DNA from: Adiantum capillus-veneris
Lineage: Eukaryota; Streptophyta; Polypodiopsida; Polypodiales; Pteridaceae
Length of the DNA: 64,000 nt
Assembly: GCA_014529385.2 (NCBI GenBank)
Contig: CM043964.1
Coordinates: 844,997-908,996, forward strand
Reading direction: 5' to 3'
The notes under the pieces were generated by a model, which did no database searches, was not told the DNA's origin, and saw only the letters and a program-made list of their open reading frames with translations. Shown here piece by piece: positions 11,794 through 22,600 of this stretch. Made by a program: the position numbers and the translations under genes. Positions within the stretch are counted from its first letter, which is position 1, and the number at the start of each line of letters is the position of its first letter.

Positions 11794-13185
11794 TCAAGAA
11801 ATTGATAAACAAAAAATGTAGGTGACTGCTTCATTATTTTGAGCAAAAATATCAAAATCTCTATTGATTGAGCTCCATCTAGTAGTATCCTTGTAAGATC
11901 CTGCAAGAAGGAATAAAAAGAAAGATTTGTTAGATACCATGCACATGAGTGTTCAAGCATGTGTATCAAGAATATATGACATGTCACTAGTACCTTAGGG
12001 TTGCTTTCTATCCAGCCTTAGAAGATTGTCTCAGCTTTCACCTTATTTATATAAGCCTTTGCTGTGGTTGCCTTCAAAACTCCTTTTGTGTTACAACCCA
12101 ATTGCCTAGCTAAAGTGGTCAATTGTGACGCCTTCATGCTTTCAATGGGTGTACGCTCCTTTGCCAAGATCTCTTGTATTTGGGCTCTTCTCATTTCATT
12201 GCGTGGCTTGTGTCACTTGCATCTTCAATGATAGTTTCATCTCTGTCACCTTTTGCAGGTGGTAACTTCTTGTAAAGAACACCTTAGCTGACCAAACATC
12301 ATTTTTCTGCTTCCAATACTCCATGATTTGTTTGTATTCACTATCATTTGTCACTATAGGTTGTCCATAACGATTAGAAGCAATTAAATCACGCACATCC
12401 CTTCTCTCATCAAGCTGAATCAAGTATGGCAGTAGCTCCTCCAAGAGCATATTGTCAACCATCTTCTCAGCATCAAATTGTGGTGGAAAATGCAATTGTT
12501 GCTGGTGAAATACATCCCTTGTAAGGAGAGTCATCAATAAGCACTGTTCTTTGTGGATCACATTCAAACCCCATGGCAATTTTGGCTAGAGGCTTGAACA
12601 TTGCCTCAACGTTTGGATTGTCGGTCTAAACAATTTTGAGTTTGAGCGGTGTAGCAAACATCTTGCGACCAAATTGCAAAGAAAGGCAATGTATCCTCAG
12701 CTAAGTTTTTAGTGCTGCAAGGATTTGATACACATTATTCCCTAGTAGCTGTCGACCAAATTGCAACATTAAACCTTTGTAAAATAGTCTTCAAGAATTG
12801 GATGCAACCTGGCCTGAGTATAATATATCTTTTTGAATCCATTTGCACTGAGTTGTGGTGTGAGGATGGTTGAGGGGAACGTTTCAACAATAGACCATTT
12901 AAATCCAATATAATTGTAAGCATGGATTTCTCAACATCTACGCTACATGACGTAGTACCAAATGGAAAAGCTCGTGAGTGGACTTTTCAGTCTCTTTTGA
13001 TGTATGTATGCATTTTTGAAGCATCGATTTCTTGGTTCTCATTATTGGAAGCTTGCTCAAGTTGCACAACACTAGACTCTAGTATAGAAATATCATCCAT
13101 CTTGGCACTTTAGAAACCATAGAATCTATGGATTCTATAGTTGTTGACTGAACCATAGGAGCATTATCCATCCCAGTTTGTGAAT
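11794..13185 (-). pseudogene. FCP1-like phosphatase-domain gene, broken
   Basis: A second, decayed FCP1-like gene on the minus strand. Reading 3'-ward: an acceptor (TTTTCTTAG, exon from 13185); an acidic N-terminal part from an ATG at 13100 (MDDISILESSVVQLEQ); motif I TIILDLNGLLLKR near 12895; FNVAIWSTATRE near 12750; motif III RTVLIDDSPYKG near 12560; a helical tail LPYLIQLDERRDVRDLI near 12430; and KASQLTTLARQLGC near 12130. The pieces lie in different frames: shifts are needed just before the ATG, after ATRE, after DDSPYKG and near 12210. In-frame stops occur near 12975, in 12700-12600, and at 12018-12020. A 93-bp intron with good borders (GTACTAG at 11993, acceptor CTTCTTGCAG at 11901) precedes a short last exon ending at a TGA, 11794-11796. 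Motif I is D-L-N-G-L, again lacking the usual second Asp. It is clearly a gene remnant and probably a paralogue of the 6.0-6.8 kb exon. Confidence 0.75.
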
Positions 13186-13429
13186 CTAAGAAAACACACA
13201 CACAAATGGTATCTCAAAACCACTAGAATTTTATTCACCATATTTATATGTAGAACTCCTAGTAAGAAATTTATTTAAGGTAAAGTCGTTGTTAGAATCC
13301 TTGCAACCATTTTCAGCATTCGTACACCAAACACCACTTGTCTAAAATACAATCTACTAACTCAACATTTTCCATCCTACACTTTATTAAAGATGAGTAC
13401 TTAAAGTGAAAACTAAAAGCCACCCTTGT

Positions 13430-13620
13430 TGAGGAACATGGATACAAGGTCCACCAAATGTCCAACTAGACTACAAGAAAATAATTAGAGATTGGCTTAG
13501 ATTTGGATTCAAAGGCCACCACTTATTCAAGTAAGATAACTCCACTTGTTTAAGACAGTAATGTTTGAAGCCCCACCACTTGTCCAACCTAGACATTGAT
13601 TAAATTTTTGGTAAGATTTA
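13430..13620. repeat. Isolated satellite cores
   Basis: Three diverged cores (about 13450, 13518 and 13571, for example CCCCACCACTTGTCCAACC) are in the orientation of the main array. They are the first cores right of the orientation switch, since the blocks left of 11 kb read mostly the other way. Confidence 0.75.
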
Positions 13621-13758
13621 TCACAAATCTAGAGTAGAATCAAGATTCTATGGCCAAGGTAGTCAAATATGTTAGACAACACACAAAGCATAAGAGCACT
13701 CTAGATTCTCGTTGAGCATAAACTAAACAATAATCAAATGTTATATTCACTTGAGATT

Positions 13759-14381
13759 TCATCCATGAAAAATGAAAATGATGCATGTACTTGAGATTTC
13801 CATCCATGTACAATACTTTACAATGTCAAGTAAAGTTATAGTCAGCAAACACTCTTCTCCTGCTTCAACTTGACAAATAGTCTCAATGCATACATGGCCA
13901 TATTCTTCTGACTTGATGTGTGAAGAGGTGCATTTATGCCAAGGTGGCAAATTTGGATCAAATGTATAGCGTACGTTTGGGACAGACATTTGTACTGTGA
14001 GAACTATTTATATAGCCCGACACGTTTCCTTCTTCTACACAACCAATAATGTATGATTGATCTTCCTCTTCTTCTATGTTTGGATCCTCTAGAAGAGAAT
14101 ATTTATAAGCTCTGGAAATATTTTGCATATCTTTTTCCAGTCTTGAAATCTATACTTATGCCCTCCATAGTTTAGAATAGTCAAACCACTTTCCCAGGGT
14201 AGTATGCACAAATAGCCCATAACCAGCTCCTTCAATACATGAAAGTCGCACTTCAAAATCCACACCGTAATATGGAAAATTACATCTTTGGGAATAGGAA
14301 AAAGTTGGTGTCCCAAAAGGATCTTCATGCCAATCATAGTGTGAAATACATCTAGTTTTTTATCACTTAACTCCTTTGTGT
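13759..14381 (-). pseudogene. SET-domain-like last exon of the broken gene at 16.97-19.6 kb
   Basis: The exon starts after a strong acceptor (TTTTCTTCTTTTTGCAG, exon from 14381). SET domains methylate protein lysines, and the motif series is visible though degenerate: GAGYGLFVHTTLGK (substrate-adjacent GxG motif) near 14190; an acidic loop LLEDPNIEEEED near 14080; YIIGCVEEGN and YINSSHSTN (compare the usual NHSC-PN) near 14010; after a one-base shift PNVRYTF; then ETICQVEAGEECLLTI near 13870 (compare GEEL-x-x-Y). The Tyr after GEEL is not conserved. Damage: TGA-TAA directly after the first five codons, TAA and TAG after KLWRA, and the frameshift at about 13975. The splice phase fits the upstream exon: the AC left at 16972 plus the first base here gives Thr, then His-Lys-Gly in the SET frame. 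The SET assignment is by motif order only. Confidence 0.5.
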
Positions 14382-16971
14382 CTGCAAAAAGAAGAAAATA
14401 TTATGCATAAAATAATGAACAATATCAAAGAAAGATATCATTATTTTATAGTCCAATAGGTCCATTGTATGGAAGACTTAGAGTGCCTCTTACATGGTGC
14501 CTCCAAGGTTTCCAAAAAATAAAATCATTGGAAAAAAAAGGCCACTGTGTCTCCAATCTATTGCCCATTTGAAGCATAGAGAGAACCAAGGTCCACCACT
14601 TGTCCAAGCTAGACATGGAGCATTGACACAAGATCCAACACTTATCCAAGAACCCTATAGTATATGTGGTAACATGGGATGCATTGATGCAACAAAAGTA
14701 GTCTAGCCTCCTCATCCATCTCTTTTTCTTGTAGCCTAGAGGGATTAGTTTCAAGGTCTATCACTAGTCAAAAACTACACATAGAACATTGATACAAGGT
14801 TCCACCACATGTGAAACCTATCATCTCTAGTAGCATGGATGGTTTGATATCAAGGTTCATCGCGTGTCTACCTATACTCTATTGTAGCATATAGATTCTG
14901 GTTTGGTGGTACAACACTGTGTCCAAACTTGGCTTGTTGTTGATATCTGGAGGTAATCAAGGTCCTCCACTGTCCAAGTTAGGCATATAAAACAATTGCA
15001 AGGTCCACCATGTGTAACAACATATGATTGATTATAGCATGCATGGTCTTATTTCATGGGCAACCATCTTCACTCCAACATGTGTCCAACCTCGGCTCCA
15101 TCGGCTCCATAGAAGCAAGAGAGAAGCAAGGTCCACCACTTATCAAAGCTATTATTTTCTCCCAGTGCTTTCAAAACCCATAATACGTTGTACATGGGGG
15201 GGGGGGGATTCTTGTTTCAAGGTCCACCCCTTGGCTAAGATTGGATCCATTGAAACATAAAGAGAAGCAAGCTCTACCATTTGTCCAAGCTAGGAGCCAT
15301 TGAAACATGAAAACCCCATAATATGTTGTATACGGGGGGTGTTTTTCAAGGTCTACCACTTGTCTAAGCTATGGTCCATTGGAACATGGAGAGAACCAAA
15401 GCTCCACCCACTTTTCTAAGCTAGGATCCATTGAAACATGGAGAGAACAAGCTCCATTGTTTGTCTAAGCTAGGCTCCATTGGAACATGGAGAAAACAAG
15501 CTCCACCACTTGCCTATTATTGCATAGAGATTCTGGTTGAAGGTCCACCACTTGTCCAACCTTGCCTTCATGTATGGAGATAATCAAGAGTGCAATGCTT
15601 CTCTAAGCTAGGGACATAAAAGAGTTTCAAGGTCCACTACATATACGATCTATGATGGGTTGTAGCATGGGAGGTTTCATTTTAAGGTTGACCACTTCTC
15701 CGCTCCGCTTGTCCAACCTCAGATCCATTGAAGAATGGAGAATAAAGGTGTACCAACTCTCCAAAATAGGCAAGACAATCTCTATAAAACCCATGAATTG
15801 TTAAATATAGCTATGCTGTGGAGTTTTGTTTTGAAGTTCCACTCCTTATCCAAGCTACAATCCATTGAAGCATGGAACTAAGTAAGATATATCTCTAGTC
15901 CAAGATAGGATCCATTGAAACATAGAGAGAATCAAGGTCCACCACTTGTCCAAGCTATGCATGGGTAATTGATATAAAGGACCACTACGTTTTCACCTAT
16001 ACTATGCTCTATCATGGATGGTTTCATATCCCACCAATTTTCCAACCTATTAAGGTTGTATTATGGGGGTTTGGTTTCAAGGTACTTCACTTGTCTAAGG
16101 TGGGTTCCATTGAACCATGGAGAGAAACTATGTCTACCACTTGTCCGAAATATGCTCCTTTAAAACATAAAAACAAGTCCACCACTTGTCCAAGCTAAAG
16201 TTTCTCTCCATTGAAGCATGGAGAGAAACAAGGTCTACCACCTGTCCAAAATATTGCTCCATTGAAACATAAAAGCAGGTCCACCACTGTCCAAGCTAAT
16301 ATAACAAATGGGTGTTGGTTACAAGGTGTACCACACTTGACTAAACTAGTCTTCATGCAAGGTCTACCACATGTCCAAGCTATATGAGCTTGTTTTGAAG
16401 GTCCTACACACCTCTTGAAATTAGGATCCATGTAAGGTCCACCTTTTGATTGCATTTAATGAGTACTAAAACTAAGTAAATTGCAGTACTTAAATACCTT
16501 TCCAAGCTCATTAAGATTTTGGTCTCTAAGGCCGGCCACCACCACATGTCTAATCTATGCTCTAATGATTACTTATGCTAGTTCTCAAAGTCCAAACATA
16601 AGCTCCCTTCTAGCAAGGTTAGTTAAATTTAGGCTCGAGCACCTGTCTAAGCTAGGTTCAATTATGAAGCATCACCATTTAACCATGCTACGATCTAATG
16701 TATCATATCAAGGGGTATTGATAAAAGGTCCAAAACTTATTGAGTTCAAGCTCTTAAGTAATTAAGTCTTTGTTGAGTATTAAATGTTATAGTTTTAGTC
16801 TACAGATCCACCATTCAAAAACTCAAGTAATTTACTATTTACATTCAAACCTTGAAATGCTTGAGATACAAAATACAAACTCAATCAATACTATATAAAG
16901 CAAAATCTAACATTAAGAGTATCAAATCAGTAACAAGAAACACTAACATGCACAAGAAACTCAAAACATAC
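14382..16971 (-). other. Putative 2.6-kb intron containing satellite
   Basis: The donor GTATGT at 16971-16966 and the acceptor at 14382 are both good plant splice sites, and joining them keeps the reading frame. The interior (14570-16450) is satellite. The copy looks dead, so splicing may be ancestral only. Confidence 0.5.
14570..16450. repeat. Satellite array, diverged block inside the putative intron
   Basis: Cores such as GGTCCACCACTTGTCCAAGC occur at about 14590, 15130, 15360, 15540, 15935, 16180 and many more, with the CCATTGAAACATGGAGAGAA linker, in main-array orientation but well diverged. One unit near 15196 has a run of 12 G where other units have about 6, which suggests slippage. 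Confidence 0.85.
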
Positions 16972-19608
16972 GTGTCTCCATTTCCAAAAAGTCCTCCATT
17001 GACAGAGGATGGTGTTGTTTGTTTTCTTCTCTCTTTGTGGAGAGCACTCCTCTGTAACAGGCACAATGTCGCCTGATTGCGAAGTGGATTGTTGAAGTCC
17101 AGCCCATTTTTCTATATCTTCATGAGACTTAACAAAGTCTAGCAGCATGGTCTCCACGCTTTTTGCCTCCTCCACACTATCAATTAAGCAGATAACTTCT
17201 TTTTTCTGTTGTATTCCTTCTTGTGCAACCAAGAGCCATCACCAAAAACATCAACAAGCTTGCGGTCTTCAAAACAATATGTACGAATGTAGTGCTTGAC
17301 CAAAGCTCTTTTTTTGGCCTCCAAATATTGCAAATCTGACATATCGTTATCTGCTACTTGAAGAAGAGAACAATCAATTGGCATGGGATGTTCCTCTATC
17401 TTCTTCTCAGGTCTTCAAATGCATTGCCTTGTCCCAATAAGGCAATAACTGTTAGGAATTGAATTGCTCCTTTGCAAGGAGCTGATGGAAAGTGATGCAA
17501 TGCACCACAACAATGGTAGCTCAGATTATCTCCCATGGCGTGAAAGGCACATTGCAATTTTGTGAAGTTAGTGAAATCCACAAATGCAAGAAAGACAAAT
17601 CCAGGATCTGTTGACCCTCCAGCAATAGCCAAGATCCCATCCAAAGCATTGTTAAATGTCTCCTCACTCCACTTCAAATTGCCTCCAACGTTTTTTGTCA
17701 TATCTTAAACACATAAGCCAATAGGCACTTTATTATTGAAGTGGCGCATCAAGTAGAGATTGCCTTCCATTTGTAGGCTCACCACATAGATTGACCATGG
17801 CAAATCTCTAGGCTCAGTTTTCTCCTTTTGAAGGTGAATTTCCCATTGCATGTATTTTATTGCTCCATCTGGAAAAGCCATTTTCTTTGTTCCACGCGTC
17901 AAACTAGATCTGATCCATTCCTCGCATAGCATTAAAATTGTTTTATAAACAACATCATTGATGTTATACATTTTGACCACCTCCTCCCAGTCTTTACATG
18001 GTGAAGACTCATTCAAATTGTTGAAGCCTTCAAGAAGTGCATCTTGAATCAATTTGTCTTGCTTCAACTGCTTGATTCGATCATACATGTCAGTTGCATC
18101 ACCATCCTTTGCACTCTTTGACAGTAAAATCTTCTCATCTCTAATCTCTTCTTGAATAGTCTTTACCTCTGATTCCTCAAGGCCACAAAGGTATCTAAAT
18201 ACAGTTGTTGGGTTTCTTATTCTCCTCTTCTACTTTTCAATGATTTCTATCCAGCAATCATAAATTAAATCAGAGTACGTGACCATGTGTGCCTGTTTAG
18301 CAATCCAACTTGCTGCTTGCACTCATTCTTGCCAATCGAAGAAAAGCCTAAAAATAAATAGAGAAATAATTAAACTATTGAGCAAGATTGTTAATTAAAC
18401 ACTATCAAAAAGACAAAGAAAATAACTTACATCCCATCCGGCACGAGATGCATGTCCCTCTGCAATTCCACTTGCTGCCTTTGGTGGTCGTCCTGAGAAG
18501 ATCCATTGACTCCGTAAATGTCTCAATATTTGGCTGTAAGGTTTCTTGACATACAATGCCTGAGCCTCCTCATTTGCAATGGCAGATATAGCAGTTGCAA
18601 CAAATGGAGGAGCATTCACAACAATGCGAGCCTTTCTAAATTTATACACGCTAATCAGTCTTTCAAAGATCTCTTTGTTGTTTTGTTCATTGTGAAGCAA
18701 AACTTTTGCAGCATAGATTGAATGCTGCCCATCAAGAATCCAATAATGATAATCTTAAGTTTTTGCTCCTCTACCTCTTCTACTGCCAAAGGAGTCCCCT
18801 TCTTTGATTTTGCATTTCGAACAGGCATCAAATATGCACATGCTGCAGGCTTGGTCGTACTCCGTGAAAATCCAAATAACACACTTCAGCGTGTTTTTTA
18901 TCCATAATACGTGCATTATAGTGATCAGGAGCAAGCCAACAATTTTGAATAGGGATATCAAATTCCCTATATTGGAAAGGAAATAATTTATGTACTTATT
19001 CATTCCACCTGTATCTTTTCTTGTCCTTTCATGGCCTCAGCTTCTAAAACATCTGGATCCACAATTCTCATCTTTGACATTGAACCCTCTGTTGATGAGG
19101 ATGCCAAAGATGCCTTGTCTACATCCAAAATGGAACTAGTTCGCTTAGCTTCTACTTTCACTTTTGCTTGCTTCTTTGTGGATGGTCGTAGTGTGCAATG
19201 ATGGAGCTTTGAAGTTGATCTGCTGTGATATTTGGATTTGATTCTGCAAACTTCCATCCTCGAGAAAACATTGTCTCTTCTTTGTTTCTAGACATGCGCT
19301 CCAATGCATATGCTCCTGGAGATAGTTTGAAAATTCTAGATTCATTGGAACTAGAATGTCAATGCATTCCACTCGGATGACTATCAACTACAGAGACAGA
19401 TGCTTCCACAACTTGTCCAACATCTTCAAACAAGGCTGTCATTCTCCTTTTTGGCAATAAATAGATGCACCTTATGAAATTGTGCACCCTCTATACCATG
19501 TATGTCCAAATACCATTTCCTAAGATCATTGCAAGTATAGTCAACTGAGACAGCAAACCCTTGCAACCTGTTTTTTGGAGCCATCTTTCTTGAAACAAAA
19601 AAACCCAA
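16972..19608 (-). pseudogene. Unrecognised gene with DGQH/ParB-like motif, broken by several shifts
   Basis: A long decayed coding region on the minus strand. Pieces in order: KMAPKNRLQGFAVSVDYTC (19590); ERMSRNKEETMFSRGWKFAE (about 19290); SSILDVDKASLASSSTEG (about 19110); QNCWLAPDHYNARIMDKKHAE (about 18930); HYWILDGQHSIYAAKVLLH (about 18710); SQWIFSGRPPKAASG (about 18500); an intron 18348-18430 (GTAAGT..TTTTTAG); VTYSDLIYDCWIEIIE (about 18270); a helical block RIKQLKQDKLIQD (18070); MTKNVGGNLKWSEETFNNALD (17700); YLEAKKRALVKHYIRTYCFE (17310); and a Ser/Gln-rich tail (17080). DGQHSIYAAKVLL resembles the DGxHR..A motif of ParB/DndB-like folds; that link is only suggestive. Shifts occur near 19430, 19150, 18745 and 17390, plus one near 17210; TGA near 19347 and TAA at 17705 are in frame. 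The start is taken as the ATG of MAPKNRL or the one nine codons upstream. The last exon appears to be the SET-like exon at 13759-14381. Function unknown. Confidence 0.6.
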
Positions 19609-19649
19609 ATGTTATTTTAACATATACTTTTTTGTAATGGATTAAGTTT

Positions 19650-22600
19650 GTGTGAATACAAGTTCCACCACTTGTTCAAGCTAGATCTAAGCAAGTATAC
19701 ATAGTGATCATTTAAGCTAGTAAACTAAGGGAAGGGAGAAGTAAGGTCCACCACTTGTCCAAGCTCAGCTCTAGACAACATGGAGAGATTCGAGGTCTAC
19801 TAATTGTCTAATATAGGCTAACTATATTGAAACATAGAGGAGAGCAAAGGTCCACCACTTGTCCAATCTAGGGTCCATTGAAACATGGAGAGAAGGATGC
19901 TCCACCATTTGTCCAAAATAGGCTCCATTGAAACATGAAGAGAAGCAAGATGCACCATGTCTTTGAGATGCTAGGCTCCATTGAAATACCTTAAACCCAT
20001 GATATTTTGTATATGGGGGGTTTAAATTCAAGGTCCACCACTTGTCCAACCTATTATTATTAGTAGCATGAGTGGTTTGGTCTCAAGATTCACCACTTTT
20101 CCACTCTATGTCATTATATTAAGAAGATCTGGGTTTTAAGGTCCACCACTTGTCCAACCTATAAGGCTAGATATCTTAAATGGTATTATTTACTCACCAC
20201 TTGGAATGCACATGATAGGTTTTACATAGGGGTATGGTTCCAAGGTCCACCACTTGTCCAAGCTAACTCTATTGAAACATAGAGAGAATCAAAGGTCCAC
20301 CACTTGTCCAAGCTAGGCTCCATTGAAACATGGAGAGAAGGATGCTCCACCATTTGTCCAAGCCAGGTTTGATTGAAACATGAAGAGAAGCAAGCTGCAC
20401 CATGTCTCCAAAATGCTAGGCTCCATTGAAATATCTTAAACCCATGATATTTCGTACATGGGGGGTTTACATTCAAGGTCCACCACTTGTCCAACCTATT
20501 ATCACTAGTAGCATGAGTGGTTTGATGTCAAGATTCACCACTTTTCCACTCTATGTCATTATATTAAGAAGATCTGGGTGTTAAGGTCCACCACTTGTCC
20601 AACCTATAAGGCTATATCTTAAAGGGTATTCTTTCTCACCACTTGGAATGACCATGATAGGTTTTACATGGGGGTTTGGTTCCAAGTTCCACCACTTGTC
20701 CAAGCTAACTCTATTGAAACATAGAGAGAAGCAAAGGTCCACCACTTGTCTAAGCTAGGGTCCATTGAAACATGGAGAGAAGGATGCTCCACCATTTGTC
20801 CAAGATAGGCTCCATTGAAACATGAAGAGAAGCAAGCTGCACACCATGTCTCCAAGATGCTAAGATCCATTGAAATACCTTAAACCCACGATATTTTGTA
20901 CATGGGGAGTTTACATTCAAGGTCCACCACTTGTCCAACCTATTATCTCTAGTAGCATGAGTGGTTTGGTCTCAAGATTCACCACTTTTCCACTCTATGT
21001 CATTACGTTAAGAAGATCTGGGTGTTAAGGTCGACCACTTGTCCAACCTATAAGGGTATATCTTAAAGGGTATTCTTTCTCACCACTTGAAATGTCCATG
21101 ATATGTTTTACATGGGGGTTTGGCTCCAAGGTCCACCACTTGTCCAAGCTAACTCTATTGAAACATAGAGAGAAACAAAGGTCCACCACTTGTCCAAGCT
21201 AGGCTCCATTGAAACATGGAGAGAAGGATCCTCTACCATTTGTCGAAGCTAACTCTATTGAAACATGGGGGGTTTACATTCAAGGTCCACCACTTGTCCA
21301 ACCTATTAACGCTAGTAGCATGAGTGGTTTGGTCTCAAGATTCACCACTTTTTCACTCTATGTCATTATATTAAGATTATTTGGGTGTTAAGGTCCACCA
21401 CTTGTCCAACCTATAAGGCTATATCTTAAGGGTTATTCTTTCTCACCACTTGAGTGACCAGCATAGGTTTTACATGGGGGTTTTGTTTCAAGGTCCACCA
21501 CTTGTCCAAGCTAACTCTATTGAACATAGAGAGAATCAAAGGTCCACCACTTGTCCAAGCTAGGGTCCATTGAAACATGGAGAGAAGGATGCTCCACCAT
21601 TTGTCCAAGATACGCTCCATTGAAACATGAAGAGAAGCAAGCTACACCATGTCTCCAAGATGCTAGGCTCCATTGAAATACCTCAAACCCATGATATTTT
21701 GTACATGGGGGGTTTACATTCAAGGTCCACCACTTGTCCAACCTATTATCTCTAGTAGCATGAGTGGTTTGGTCTCAAGATTCACCATTTTTCCACTCTA
21801 TGTCATTCTATTAAGAATATCTGGGTGCTAAGGTCCACCACTTGTCCAACCTATAAGGCTATATCTTAAACTTTATTCTTTCTCACCACTTGGAGTTACC
21901 AAGATAGGTTTTACATGGGAGTTTGGTTCCAAGGCCCACCACTTGTCCAAGCTAACTCTATTGAAACATAGAGAGAAGCAAAGGTCCACCACTTGTCCAA
22001 TCTAGGGTCCATTGAAACATGGAGAGAAGGATGCTCTACCATTTGTCCAAAATAGGCTCCATTGAAACATGAAGAGAAGCAAGATGCACCATGTCTTTGA
22101 AATGCTAGGCTCCATTGAAATACCTTAAACCCATGATATTTCGTACATGGGGGGTTTACATTCAAGGTCCACCACTTGTCCAACCTATTATTATTAGTAG
22201 CATGAGTGGTTTGGTCTCAAGATTTACCACTTTTCCACTCTATGTCGTTATATTATGAAGATCTAGGTTTTAAGGTCGACCACTTGTCCAACCTATAAAG
22301 CTAGATCTTAAAGGGTATTATTTCTCACCACTTGGAATGACCATGATAGGTTTTACATGGGGGTTTGGTTCCAAGTTCCACCACTTGTCTAAGCTAACTC
22401 TATTGAAACATAGAGAGAATCAAAGGTCCACCACTTGTCCAAGCTAGGCTCCATGAAACATGGAGAGAAGGATGCTCCCCCATTTGTGGAAGATACGCTC
22501 CATTGAAACATGAAAGAAGCAAGCTACACCATGTCTCCAAGATTCTAGGCTCCATTGAAATACCTTAAACCCACGATATTTTGTACATGGGGGGTTTACA

